Assembly (NCBI GenBank): GCA_900554645.1
Contig: USIE01000016.1
Span: 1-31,951, forward strand
Reading direction: 5' to 3'
Length of the DNA stretch: 31,951 bases
Origin: an uncultured Collinsella sp.
Lineage (GTDB): Bacteria > Actinomycetota > Coriobacteriia > Coriobacteriales > Coriobacteriaceae
Below the pieces are notes generated by a model. That model had not been told where the DNA came from. It searched no databases and saw only the letters and a program-made list of their open reading frames with translations. Shown piece by piece: positions 8,465 to 17,700 of the stretch (within the stretch, counting starts at the first letter, position 1; each line of letters begins with the position of its first letter). The position numbers and the translations under genes are program-made.

Positions 8465-9600
8465 AAAGGCTTTCGCTGCAATGGCGCATAACGATTACGA
8501 CGGCACTGCTCACGTGTGCGGCATGCGTGCTGACGAACTGCCTGGTCGGCTATACGGGCATGCGCTACATGGATGCCATCGGCAGTAACATCTCGGCCTT
8601 TAACGCAACCGGCGAAAATTCGCCCCAGGCGTTCGACCCAACGAAAGCGACCCCCGATGACAAGGTCACGATCGTCGTAAACGACGCACAGGAGTCTTTT
8701 GGCACGACAACCTGGTGCATCACGGCCGGAGTCACACTCCTTGGCGGCGTGCTGGCATACTTTGTGAGCGGCCGTGCGCTCAAACCACTACGAGCTTTTG
8801 CCGCCCAGGTTGAGCGTGTGCAGCCTGACAACCTAAGCGAAATCAGACTCAGCGAAGATGTGCCCACCGAGCTACAACGATGCAGCGCCTCTTTCAACGA
8901 CATGATCGCCCGTCTTGGCGAAGGGTTCTCTGCACAGCGTCAGTTTACCGGCAACGCCGCACACGAGCTGCGCACCCCGCTCGCCCTTATGCAAGCACAG
9001 ATTGAACTATTCATCTCCGAGCACTCCGGTTTGCAAGCCGAAACAGCCGAGCTGCTCGGCCTGCTACAAGAACAAACTGAGCGCATGTCTCGAATGACCA
9101 AGGTATTGCTCGAGATGAGTGAGCTCCGCAGCGTCCCTTGCGAGGACGATGTGGAACTTGGTCCTTTGTCCGAAGAGGTCCTCACCGACCTTGCGCCACT
9201 TGCCGAAAATAAGGGCATAGCCCTCAATTGTGCTGGAGACGCTTTAGTAATCGGGAGCGACACGCTCCTCTATCGGCTGGTGTTTAACCTGGTCGAAAAT
9301 GCCATCCGTTACAGCCGCACCGGCTCGACTGTCAACGTCTCCATCTGCGACAACGACAGCCATGTGTTCCTGCGAGTCGAGGACCAGGGCCCGGGAATAC
9401 CCAAGCAGTACCGTGAGAGCATCTTCCAACCGTTCTTTCGCCTGGATAAATCCCGCAGCAGGGCATACGGCGGCGCAGGACTCGGGCTAGCGCTTGTTTG
9501 GGAGATTGCAGCGCTTCACGGTGGCACGGTAGAGGTCGAAGCAAATTCCGAGAACGGAACCGTGATGCTCGTGACCCTCTCAAAGGGGGCCACCACGTGA
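8461..9600 (+). CDS. Sensor histidine kinase
   Basis: 379 residues. It has membrane helices at about 10-32 and 84-103, with a short external loop (about 35-82) as the only likely sensor surface, then a HAMP-like linker. The dimerisation domain carries H168 (NAAHELRTPLALM). The HATPase domain has the N box NLVENAIRYS, the G1 box VEDQGPGIP, an F box and the G2 box GGAGLGLAL. It overlaps the regulator gene by ATGA. The short external loop argues against a large ligand; a membrane or redox stimulus would fit the neighbouring operon, and C20, C22, C27 and C86 lie in or next to the helices. That link is inference. Confidence 0.95.
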   Translation: MKRLSLQWRITITTALLTCAACVLTNCLVGYTGMRYMDAIGSNISAFNATGENSPQAFDPTKATPDDKVTIVVNDAQESFGTTTWCITAGVTLLGGVLAYFVSGRALKPLRAFAAQVERVQPDNLSEIRLSEDVPTELQRCSASFNDMIARLGEGFSAQRQFTGNAAHELRTPLALMQAQIELFISEHSGLQAETAELLGLLQEQTERMSRMTKVLLEMSELRSVPCEDDVELGPLSEEVLTDLAPLAENKGIALNCAGDALVIGSDTLLYRLVFNLVENAIRYSRTGSTVNVSICDNDSHVFLRVEDQGPGIPKQYRESIFQPFFRLDKSRSRAYGGAGLGLALVWEIAALHGGTVEVEANSENGTVMLVTLSKGATT

Positions 9601-9630
9601 TCCGACTGTCCAGGAGTCCCACTCGACATT

Positions 9631-10030
9631 GTGAAACGCGTCCCAAAACTTGGACATGAGAAATGGGAGACAGTTCGCATCTATGCCGAGGACGAAGTCC
9701 TGGCGGGGATTCAGGATGCGCAGAGGAAGCTTGCGGCAGAAAACCCCGACAGAGTCGTGACCGTCGGCGGCAACTGTATGGTGTCGCCTGCCCTCTTCGA
9801 TTACCTGCACGGGAAATACGAGAACGTTGGAATCGTCTGGATCTATGCGCATCCGGATGTATCCACGCTGAATGATGGCTACCCCAACGCTCACGCCATG
9901 GTACTTGGCAGCCTTTTGGAACAGGGTGCACCGCAACTCGTTTCGCGGATGCGGCATCCGGTGTTTAAGCCGAGCGATGTCCTGCATGTCGGGCTACAGC
10001 AGCTCCACGACTATCAGGAAGTTTGCTTAA
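9631..10030 (+). pseudogene. Arginase/agmatinase-family remnant
   Basis: The frame reads VTVGGNCMVSPALFDYL, WIYAHPDVSTLNDGYPNAHAM and FKPSDVLHVGLQQLHDYQE, clearly the first metal-binding half of a ureohydrolase-fold protein (family length about 280-300). The N-terminal strands are missing and the metal motif DAHPD has become YAHPD. The frame leaves the family after about 10020 and ends in unrelated residues at 10098. The second metal motif (DxDxxD) is absent. The gene is dead, and lies 30 bases after the kinase gene. Confidence 0.75.
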
Positions 10031-10140
10031 ACAAGCATAGGTGTTGCGGTTTTAGCCGATGTCCTCATGGAGGAAAACGACATGCTGGGTCTGTCTGATT
10101 AAAGTCCAACAGTTTCCATGAGGCATCTAGCACGGTAAAA

Positions 10141-10380
10141 GCTAAAGACCCGGGAGACCCCAAACTGTCAACCATCTTTACGGGTGCAAGGGAAACGGGC
10201 AAGACAGCCCCCTCTCGCTCCTATCCGAAACGGCGCTTGAACACGGCTGGATTGCAGCGAATGTCTCCGCCATGCCCGGCATGCTCGAAGATATCATCGA
10301 GCACACAAAGGAGGCCGCAGGCCGTTACCTCTCGCAGCCCCATACACGCGTGAGCGGAGTTCAAGTTGGGCAGCGGGGCG
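10141..10380 (+). pseudogene. AAA ATPase remnant, copy 1
   Basis: In one frame 10150-10210 reads GDPKLSTIFTGARETGKTA, a Walker A motif. After a frameshift near 10212, another frame reads LSETALEHGWIAANVSAMPG, then MLEDIIEHTKEAAGRYLSQP. Homology stops near 10378 (VQVG), where unrelated sequence joins. The same stretch, from IAANVSAMPG to GVQ(V/I)G, occurs at about 26326-26450. Both are pieces of an ATP-binding protein family that is common, as I recall, in Coriobacteriia. Most of the gene is deleted here. Confidence 0.75.
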
Positions 10381-10627
10381 GTTTAGCGCGCCAATATAAT
10401 CAAATCGTGCACTTCCATAGCCTCTCGTCTACGTGGTGTACCGTCGTCTCCCCTTTTATCAGAGTTGGGCGATTTTCAGGCACCCGAGCTGAACTCAAAT
10501 TGAACTCAACGATGCCTTATCGGTCGAGGGCGTCCTAGCGAGAATATACAGAGGCGCACATTTCGCAGGGAACCTCCCATTCGTTATCATATCGGGATGC
10601 TGTCAAGGCAGCGTCAATGCGTTCGAC
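10381..10627. other. Gene-free stretch with a possible coding scrap
   Basis: No intact gene. From about 10495 the plus strand reads ELNDALSVEGVLARIYRGAH, then FAGNLPFVIISGCC, without a proper start or a recognised family. It may be a fragment of a lost gene. No repeat or RNA was recognised. Confidence 0.25.
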
Positions 10628-11311
10628 CTACACCTTCTCGCTTTTCGAGGCCTCGTCTGCAGGACCATCGGAATCGATACGGAATCGATCGGCATACCAT
10701 TCATCCGAAGCAATCACCTTATGGAGCATCTGGAGATGCAGGTCGACATAGTGGCAGAACGCCTTGCCGCATTCCACGAGAGGCGCATTGTTTCTCTCGT
10801 TGGGCTCGGCTCCAAAATTAAACTCGACCTCATAGCCCTCCCCAGGCACACCCATGCTCGGCAGAATATCAATGGAGAAGTGGACGAATCCAGACGTCAC
10901 CTTGTATACATCTTTTACCTTTGGATCGAACTTCTCGAGTAAGTCTTGAAGTCTTCCATCGGACATCTTCTCACCCGAGAAATCTTTCAGCTTGTTCACA
11001 GGCACACCTTGAAACACCTGCTTGAGAAAGTCATCCTGGTCTTCGGCGGCAAATAACGCGAATGTCCGCAGGCAGACTCCAACCTGTGCGCGGAGAAGCT
11101 GGGCGACGCAAACAAGATTCCTCGACTCGAGCAAGGAGATGAATCCGTCTATCAGTCTCATCGTATACTCAGAGGAGGATGCCAGATATAGATCCCATTG
11201 GGTAAAGTCGCCGTTCATGAAGGGAATCACTGCATTGCGCTCGGCGACTCTCAAGGCACTCAGGCTTTCTTCTATTTTCTCAGCTTCTTGTTTGAACTGT
11301 TCGCTATCCAA
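10628..11311 (-). CDS. Unknown 227-residue protein
   Basis: I do not recognise this family. It appears soluble and mainly helical: an N-terminal charged helix (EQFKQEAEKIEESLSALRV), then a Leu-rich middle (LIDGFISLLESRNLVCVAQL). Next comes a VYKVTSGFVHFS stretch and a C-terminal HYVDLHLQMLHKV helix. No signal peptide or membrane helix is seen. The TTG at 11311 is the only start after an in-frame stop upstream and has only a weak GGGGG site. The composition is even and the frame unbroken, so I believe it is real. Both sides are decayed genes, so it may be recently acquired cargo. Confidence 0.6.
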   Translation of the reverse strand: MDSEQFKQEAEKIEESLSALRVAERNAVIPFMNGDFTQWDLYLASSSEYTMRLIDGFISLLESRNLVCVAQLLRAQVGVCLRTFALFAAEDQDDFLKQVFQGVPVNKLKDFSGEKMSDGRLQDLLEKFDPKVKDVYKVTSGFVHFSIDILPSMGVPGEGYEVEFNFGAEPNERNNAPLVECGKAFCHYVDLHLQMLHKVIASDEWYADRFRIDSDGPADEASKSEKV

Positions 11312-11372
11312 AATGCCCCCAAATGCCGGCTTCTCAACAAATCAGAAAAAGCAAGAGAGACAGAGATTAGGT

Positions 11373-11564
11373 TCATGCTCCACTGAACCCGCGCTTCCAG
11401 CCGAGGTACTCCTCCTCGAAGATCTCCCCAGAGTCCCGTCTCTCGCGCCCCTCACGGAACTGTCCATATCAGTGTAGCCAATCCAAGCACAGCCCCACCG
11501 CACGGCCCAGTCGCTTCCGGTCCTGCGTGGCCCCATGAAGGCGGAAGGGCGTGGTTGTCGTCAT
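11373..11564 (-). pseudogene. Small ORF interrupted by an in-frame TGA
   Basis: The ATG at 11564 follows AAAGGA by five bases and starts a 31-residue reading (TTTTPFRLHGATQDRKRLGR and onward) to a TGA at 11469-11471. The same frame continues open for another 31 codons (including SGEIFEEEYLGWKRGF) to a TGA at 11373. A good ribosome site and a protein-like continuation suggest a small gene broken by one nonsense change. The family is unknown. Confidence 0.3.
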
Positions 11565-11616
11565 CGCGTTCCTTTCTCCTCATACCTTTTGGGCATGCGT
11601 CACGGGCCCCCGCGCG

Positions 11617-11637
11617 GCGCCGAGAGCGAATCGGCGC
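11617..11637 (-). terminator. Weak hairpin downstream of the PadR operon
   Basis: GCGCCGA (11617-11623) and TCGGCGC (11631-11637) form a 7-bp GC stem about 90 bases after the last operon gene. There is no U-tract, so it is only a possible terminator. Confidence 0.3.
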
Positions 11638-11724
11638 AGGCTTGGGGCCAGTTGCGTAGAGGTTGAGGTTCGGGTTTCGCCGGCTTACGCAGCTTGGCGG
11701 GCAGAGCGCCCGGGCTCGCTGCGC

Positions 11725-11979
11725 CTAGGGCGCGGCGGGATCCGCGACGCCGGAGGTGTCGATCTCGCCCAGATTGGCGAGCTGCTCGATGAGGGGGAGG
11801 CCCATCGGGTCGTCCACCTCGACGCCGCCGAGCACGATGGTGCTGTCGCGCGTGTCGATATGGGTTGTGAACACGGCCGGGTCGAAGCCCGAAGCGATAA
11901 AGCCAATGCCCGCGAGGACAACACCCGCGGCAACGAGCCCGCCCGCCACGGCGAGGTAGATCTTCTTCGCGCTGGTCAT
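11725..11979 (-). CDS. Small membrane-anchored protein of the PadR/DUF1700 operon
   Basis: 84 residues: one N-terminal membrane helix (about 8-32, LAVAGGLVAAGVVLAGIGFI) and an acidic external tail (VEVDDPMGLPLIEQLANLG). The ATG at 11979 is eight bases after AAAGGAG; an in-frame GTG at 11988 overlaps that site and is unlikely. In related operons this position usually holds a longer DUF4097-type protein beginning with a similar helix. The present protein may be a shortened form. It starts 15 bases after the DUF1700 gene. Confidence 0.6.
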   Translation of the reverse strand: MTSAKKIYLAVAGGLVAAGVVLAGIGFIASGFDPAVFTTHIDTRDSTIVLGGVEVDDPMGLPLIEQLANLGEIDTSGVADPAAP

Positions 11980-11994
11980 GGTACTCACTCCTTT

Positions 11995-12618
11995 CTACGC
12001 CGCGAGATGCGCGGCAGCGCCGCCCTTCTCGCCCTTGCCCTTCCAGAAGGGCGAGGCGGCCTTCCTCGCCCAGAGCGCCGAAAGGCGCGCAATTTGTTTT
12101 GAGGCGGCCCAAGCGCCAGCACCAACGAAGAGCGCCACGCCGACGAGGCCGAGCCCCACGCCCGCCGAGGCGAGGGCGTACGGGAAGTGGCCGATGGTGA
12201 CGCCGCTTACGGCAAGCAGGAGCTCAACTACGCCCACGCCCCCGAGTGCCGCCGCGACGATCCACACGCAGAGTGCCAGCAGCCAGATGCAGATATAGAC
12301 CGTGACGGCCACGGCGGCGAAGGCGGCGAGCAGCGGCACCCACACCGGGAAGCCCACGATGGTCAGCACCCACAGCAGCGTGGTGCTGCGCCGGCGCGTC
12401 CTCGCGATCGCGCGCGGCACGGCGGGCAGGTCGTCGAGCGTGGCCCCCGCCACCTCGCCGGGTGTGCCCATGGCGGCCACGGCCTCCTCCTCGCTCATAC
12501 CGTCCTCCATGCGGTCAGCGATGGCCTCCGCATAGAACGCCTTGGTCTCCTCCACCTGCTCGGCCGGCAGGCAGGCGAGCAGCTCGCCCAACCGGCCCAG
12601 AAACTCATCGCGCGTCAT
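11995..12618 (-). CDS. DUF1700 (HAAS domain) membrane protein
   Basis: 207 residues. The N-terminal 60 form a cytoplasmic HAAS-type helical domain (FLGRLGELLACLPAEQVEET, then EAIADRMEDGMSEEEAVAAMGTP). About four membrane helices follow, and the tail is basic. This family is typically encoded with a PadR-type repressor and is thought to work in envelope-stress signalling. The ATG at 12618 has AGGGGG six bases upstream, overlapping the end of the PadR gene by 14 bases, so translation is probably coupled. A TTG at 12633 would put the ribosome site inside the gene. Confidence 0.85.
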   Translation of the reverse strand: MTRDEFLGRLGELLACLPAEQVEETKAFYAEAIADRMEDGMSEEEAVAAMGTPGEVAGATLDDLPAVPRAIARTRRRSTTLLWVLTIVGFPVWVPLLAAFAAVAVTVYICIWLLALCVWIVAAALGGVGVVELLLAVSGVTIGHFPYALASAGVGLGLVGVALFVGAGAWAASKQIARLSALWARKAASPFWKGKGEKGGAAAHLAA

Positions 12619-12925
12619 GGTGCGCCCCCTCAACGTATGCGTAAATCTCCCGTACGGACGGCCACTCGGCCAGGAACTCCTCGATGCGTGCTCGCCCGTC
12701 GTCCGTGATGCGGTAGTACCGGCGCAGCCGCCCGTTGTGCTCGGCGGAGCGCGCCGTGATGCACCCGGCTTTCTCCAGGCGCTTGAGCAGCGGGTAGAGC
12801 GTCGACTCCGTGAGCCCCATGCTCGCCGGCACGTCCTTCACGATCTGGTAGCCGTAGGACTCCTCGCCGGAGACGGCCGCGAGCACGCAGGCCTCCAGGA
12901 AGCCGCGCTTCATCTGTGCCTCCAT
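12605..12925 (-). CDS. PadR-family transcriptional regulator
   Basis: 106 residues, a short (subfamily 2) PadR protein. The winged helix is clear: FLEACVLAAVSGEESYGYQI, GLTESTLYPLLKRLEKAGCI and RRYYRITDDGR, followed by a short dimerisation helix ending EGAHHDAR. ATG 12925 lies seven bases after AGAGGAGG. It heads the operon with the DUF1700 gene and probably represses it through the AT-rich palindromic sequence directly upstream. Confidence 0.92.
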   Translation of the reverse strand: MEAQMKRGFLEACVLAAVSGEESYGYQIVKDVPASMGLTESTLYPLLKRLEKAGCITARSAEHNGRLRRYYRITDDGRARIEEFLAEWPSVREIYAYVEGAHHDAR

Positions 12926-12944
12926 CCGCACACCTCCTCTCGTC

Positions 12945-12985
12945 ATATACTATGCTATACACACTATACGATGCAAGGTATTAGA
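12945..12985 (-). promoter_or_regulatory. Promoter and PadR-type operator
   Basis: An AT-rich island in GC-rich DNA. On the minus strand it has TTGCAT, then TAGTAT about 18 bases on. The + strand shows ATACTATGCTATACAC followed by ACTATAC, giving ATAC/GTAT symmetry like that recognised by short PadR repressors. It ends about 20 bases before the PadR start codon. Confidence 0.5.
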
Positions 12986-13166
12986 CGTCAACTCTCATCG
13001 CGAAGATTCTCCGGCCCCTGCGCGCTGCGAACGTGATGTCGCGGGGCGGTTGGCATTATGCATGAAACGTCAAGTAACGCTCTTTTGATCCACTTCCACT
13101 CGGCCCCATTCGCCTTGTACAACGCCCCCTTTCAACCTTGGGTTCAAGAGAGCCGCTAGGCTGGAC

Positions 13167-13439
13167 GTGCCGGACGGTAAAGTCCTGGACGCCATGGTGA
13201 ACTTCTCCGATGCCATGGGGGTCATGGGTCTACGCCGATGGAGTCCCACGTACGCGGCAGGGCTCGCCCGTCACCGCTGGTCGCCGGACGGTCCCCACGC
13301 CCCGCTCGCCAACGCGCAGGCGACAGCAGCAGTCCAGCGCTGGCTGGAGACGCCGGAATGCCCAGAAGATGCGTTTCCCATCGCTGCGGCAGAGCTTTTT
13401 GCAGGGGTGGCAGTTTTTCTATATCCCAAGGTCAGATAG
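13167..13439 (+). CDS. Uncertain 90-residue ORF, perhaps a gene fragment
   Basis: The plus-strand frame reads VLDAMVNFSDAMGVMGLRRW, then HAPLANAQATAAVQRWLETP and AAAELFAGVAVFLYPK. It looks protein-like and the same frame stays open upstream to about 13110 (FKRAARLDVPDGKV). No good start or ribosome site is seen at the GTG at 13167 and I recognise no family. The opposite strand is also open (13271-13555), so coding strand and status are undecided. The region 12990-13160 holds nothing recognisable. Confidence 0.3.
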   Translation: MPDGKVLDAMVNFSDAMGVMGLRRWSPTYAAGLARHRWSPDGPHAPLANAQATAAVQRWLETPECPEDAFPIAAAELFAGVAVFLYPKVR

Positions 13440-13582
13440 GCTTCGGTAGCCACCTTGGAAGCATCGCCAATAGACTCTTCCTTTATACGTTCGGCATAAT
13501 CGTAGGCGATACCCACAAATTCCAGTCCCGAGCAACAGGAGTACAATTGCTGCAATTGTTGCCAGCTGTTGGGAGATGGAAG

Positions 13583-14587
13583 ATGGACTGCGATGGCTAC
13601 CCGCGCATTCCCATGCCGTTGATGTGCACCGCCTTTGTGCCGGGGCAGATTGACGCTGCGGTTGCAGGCATTTCCGACCCCGATTCACGCACCATCGCCA
13701 CGGCAGAAGCGCTGTACTTTCGCGGACAGGCCACGCTCGCTGCCAAGACGGCGCGCCCCTATCTTGACGCCACCGATCCCGCACTGCGCTATTCCGCATG
13801 CCTTATCTGCGGATATGCCAGTCTGTCGCTCAACCGTATCGCCGACGCCCGCCGGTGCCTTGCTGGCATCCTCGATACGCCAACTGACGAGGAATCGCCC
13901 GCCGTCCACGCCACGCATATCCTGTTCGCCTCGGCCGCGAGTGTCCTGCTGCACTTGCCTTCCCCGTATTCTGCTGAAGAGTTTTATCCACTTGCGGCGC
14001 ATCTGCCCGAAGGCCTGCGCCTATTCGCCAGCTACGTGATGGCGCACGCCTTGTACCTGCGCGGCGATTACGGCCGCAGCCTGGGCATGGCGGAAAACGC
14101 CCTGATTATGAAACAGGGAAGCTATCCCATCTCGGAGCTGTTCCTGCACCTGGCAGCTTCCATGGCATGCATGAGCCTCAAGGACATCGACGCCGCAAAA
14201 ACGCACTTCGGAGCTGCTTGGAACGTTGCGCGCCCCGACGGCCTTGTCGAACTTATCGGCGAGCACCACGGCCTTTTGCAGGGGCTTATCGAGGCGTGTC
14301 TAAAAACGCAATACCCTGACGACTTCGCACGCATCATCGAGATCACGTACCGCTTCAGCTACGGCTGGCGGCGCATCCACAACCCCGATTCGGGCGAGGA
14401 CGTTGCCGACGATCTAACGACCACGGAATTCACCATGGCCATGCTCGCCTGTCGTGGGTGGACCAACGCCGAAATCGCACGCCATATGGGAGTATCGCCG
14501 GGCACCGTCAAAAACCGCCTATCAGGAGTGTATGCCAAGCTTGGTATCGGAACTCGCGCCGAGCTGGTTGCCCACATGTTGCGCTAG
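13583..14587 (+). CDS. LuxR-family regulator with TPR-like N-terminus
   Basis: 334 residues. Residues about 25-265 are helical repeats of TPR character (ALYFRGQATLAAKTARPYLD, YLRGDYGRSLGMAENAL). The C-terminal 60 are a LuxR/GerE helix-turn-helix: TTEFTMAMLACRGWTNAEIA, then RHMGVSPGTVKNRLSGVYAKLGI. No receiver domain is present, so it may respond to a bound ligand or protein. The ATG at 13583 has GGGAG seven bases upstream; the open frame extends further without similarity. A possible promoter is TAGACT (13471-13476) and CATAAT (13495-13500), 18 apart. It lies 157 bases before the giant surface protein gene in the same direction, which is its likely target. Confidence 0.88.
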   Translation: MDCDGYPRIPMPLMCTAFVPGQIDAAVAGISDPDSRTIATAEALYFRGQATLAAKTARPYLDATDPALRYSACLICGYASLSLNRIADARRCLAGILDTPTDEESPAVHATHILFASAASVLLHLPSPYSAEEFYPLAAHLPEGLRLFASYVMAHALYLRGDYGRSLGMAENALIMKQGSYPISELFLHLAASMACMSLKDIDAAKTHFGAAWNVARPDGLVELIGEHHGLLQGLIEACLKTQYPDDFARIIEITYRFSYGWRRIHNPDSGEDVADDLTTTEFTMAMLACRGWTNAEIARHMGVSPGTVKNRLSGVYAKLGIGTRAELVAHMLR

Positions 14588-14744
14588 CGGCCAGACTGCC
14601 CGGCGTATCGAAAGCACTCCGGGGGCCTAGCGCTTTCGCGCGCTCAAATTGGACATTTTGACCCTCGAACGGCACTACCGCCACGGGGCACCTTCTCGCA
14701 AAATTGGATTATTTCCACCGAAATTTGCGGGATGGGAGCCCAAA

Positions 14745-17700
14745 ATGCTTGATCGCCGTTCGCTACTTATCGCCGGAACATCCTCGCTAGCGAGCATTAT
14801 GTTGCCTCGCGTGCCGGGAAGCGAAAATGCCTTCCTGCTGCCGTTCGCGCCCACCGCGGCCTATGCCGACGAAGAAGACCCCTTCAAGGTCCTGGTGCTC
14901 TCGCGCACCATGTTTGGTGTGGTTGTGATCGACGTCGCCAACAAGAATATGCCCATCAAGGGAGCCCAGGTCACGCTCGCGTCGCGTTATGCCGCGGGCA
15001 AGCAGCTCTCCGCCACTACCGACGACGAGGGCACGGCCATCTTTGAGGTCGCGCCTCTTTCGGAAGGCTACGTGGACGAGGCAACGCTTCTCGACGCGTA
15101 CGACTTTAACGGCGGCATCTCCATTAGCATGGCGGGCTACCGTGATGTCGAGATTCCCCTTGCGCGTATCCAGGGCGGCACCGCCATAACCGCGCCCACG
15201 CGTCCGCTTTCCGACGGCGAGCCGTACTTCCGCCAGCTCACATTCGACGAATGGGACATCCAGTACGCTGAAGCCACGTTCGTGACATTGCCGAAGGACG
15301 ACACGGCAAACGAGCAGCCCGATACGCACGCCTTTACCGTGCAGGCACATCTGCCACAGGGTGGACAGGCAACGCTGCGCATCAACAAAGTGACGCCTGC
15401 CGCGGGCAGCTCACCCGAAACCTTCACGCAGATTGGCCAAGTCAAGGCCAGCGCATCGGGTGCGGATAATCTGGCAACGTTCACGCTTGAAGACACGTTC
15501 CTCGATGCAGCTTCGGGCCTTCTGGAAGAAGGGTGCAAGCTGCGCTTTGTCCTCGACTACCAGGGCAAAACCTACACGCTCTCATCCCCTATGGCCGTTG
15601 TTACCGCGCCGGCGGCAAAGGCGGAATCCGGATCGACCACTATCGTCCCCACTACCATGGACCAAGAGATCACTCCGTTTGATTTCCCGGCGGCGTTTCC
15701 CGGCATCGGCGGCAATAAGTTCACGTGCTGGATGCCCACATTTCCCATTCTGTTCGATTTCTCGTTTGCTGGATACGTGCTGTTTGGCGGAGGGTACAAA
15801 CCAGCTAGCTATATGAACGATTCGGGCAACCCTGATCCGGAATACTGGAAGAAATCGCCGCGTGAGTCGGGCGCCAAGCAGGCAAACCGCTACCTCGACG
15901 AGATGGAGGGGAAGTGGAATCAGTACAAGAGGATGAGTGCCGGTTCGGGCACCGATCCAAGAAACACCAAGCTCCTTCGCCACCATTGCACGCCGCTGTT
16001 CACGATGGATATCGCCACACAGCTGTACGGCTCGCTCGCCTACGATTGGGTGGGCAAAACCTGGGGTAACAACAACGACCCCGCATACGGCAATATTAAG
16101 GCCCTCTTCCAGGTAAGAACCGACCTCAATTGGACCGAGCAGTTTACCCTAGGACCGGTGCCATTTTTCCTAAACGTCAACCCCTGGGTGCTGGCAAAAC
16201 TGGCGCTCGCCGTGGGTGCCCACACGCACGGCAGCGGCGCGGCGTTTTTTAAAAACATTTCGCTCGACTATTCAAACACGTCGGGCTCGTTCACCATCCA
16301 GATCGGGCTTGCCGTCACCTTTGGCGCCGGCGTTGCAGGCGTCGCTTCGTCTGCCGTGCGCGGCGCCGCATCCCTCACGCTGTTCATTGGGTACGAAAAG
16401 GCAAATGGACACCAGCTTCCGCGACTGCGTGTAGGTGCAGACGTCGATGTCGATGTAATACTCCAGTTCGTAATGTTCAAGTGGACCACCAAGGCTTGGT
16501 CGGGGTCGTGGCCCACACTCATCGATTCGTGGAATATGTCGGTGAACAATGGCGACCAGTATGTGCTCCAGCGCTCTGAGCTCGCATTGGATGGAGATAC
16601 GCCTTATACGCTGGATGCCTGCTTCGGCTCGGCCGGCAACATTGAGGCGGGCGGCGTGCCGCAATTTATCGCATCGGCCACCATCGTCACCAACGCCGAA
16701 CTGCTCGCACGCGCCGAGGTTAAGGCCGCTGCCGTAAACGCCGCGCCTGTCGTGCGCGATTGGGATCGGGCGGTCACGCGCATTGAGCTCGAGGCGGATG
16801 CAGAAAGCGACGACACGGGACAGATCGAGCATTTCGTCCATGCACTGATAGAGAACGACGAAAACGCCGCGCCGATGTATGAGTACACCTACATCGGTCA
16901 GGCAACGAACACCGTTGCCGACCCGAACGCCGATTCTGCCGGCGTGTCGGAGGACGAGCGTGGCGGCATCAAGCCCTCGAGCGACAACGTGCTGTTTGCT
17001 GGCGTGCTCAGCGAAGCCCACATGAAGCTGGCAATGATTGCCGGCGTAGAATGCCTGTTCCGTATCGCCTCGGTGCGCTACGGCGACAATGGTCGCTCGC
17101 GCCTGGTGGTACACACAAAGGCAAACGGGACGTGGTCCGCTCCCACGCCTGTAGACTTTCCCCTTGGGTTTGGCGAGGGCGACGTGGAGCGCGACAGCAT
17201 ATACGATTACGACTTCGACGTAGTGGAATATACGGACGGAAGAGGAAACCAGGACGCCTACGTGCTGCTGGTCTCGGGCGAGCGCCCCGCCGGCGACAAC
17301 ACCCTTTTCGATACGGCGAGCACATCCGGCATACTGTCCGTTGTGCGCCTGCGCATAAGCAACGACGGAGTTCGCGTGATATCGCACACGTCGTGGCGCA
17401 GCATCTCGCGCGGCCGCCTTCAGGAGGATGGCTACCATTGCCTGCAGTGCCCACGCATCACGGTGGGCAAGACACTTGTCGACGGGCGCCTGTCGGGCGC
17501 TTACCTCCACCGCCGCGGGACCACCGCAGAAAAGGCGCTCGGCAGCGAGGCTGAGGTTGCGCTGGAGTGCTTTACCCTATGGTCGGACGTTTCGGGCGAC
17601 AGCCTGACGTTCCGCCAAGTTCTCCGCTTTCCGCAAGCACCGTCGAGCATCGAGCTGGGTGAGCCCGAGAATATCAACGGCAAAATGGTGGTGCCCGTTG

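Noticed and set aside
16272..17510. A 412-codon minus-strand frame inside the surface protein gene
   Set aside because: It is the antisense of a continuous exported protein; there is no ribosome site or domain.
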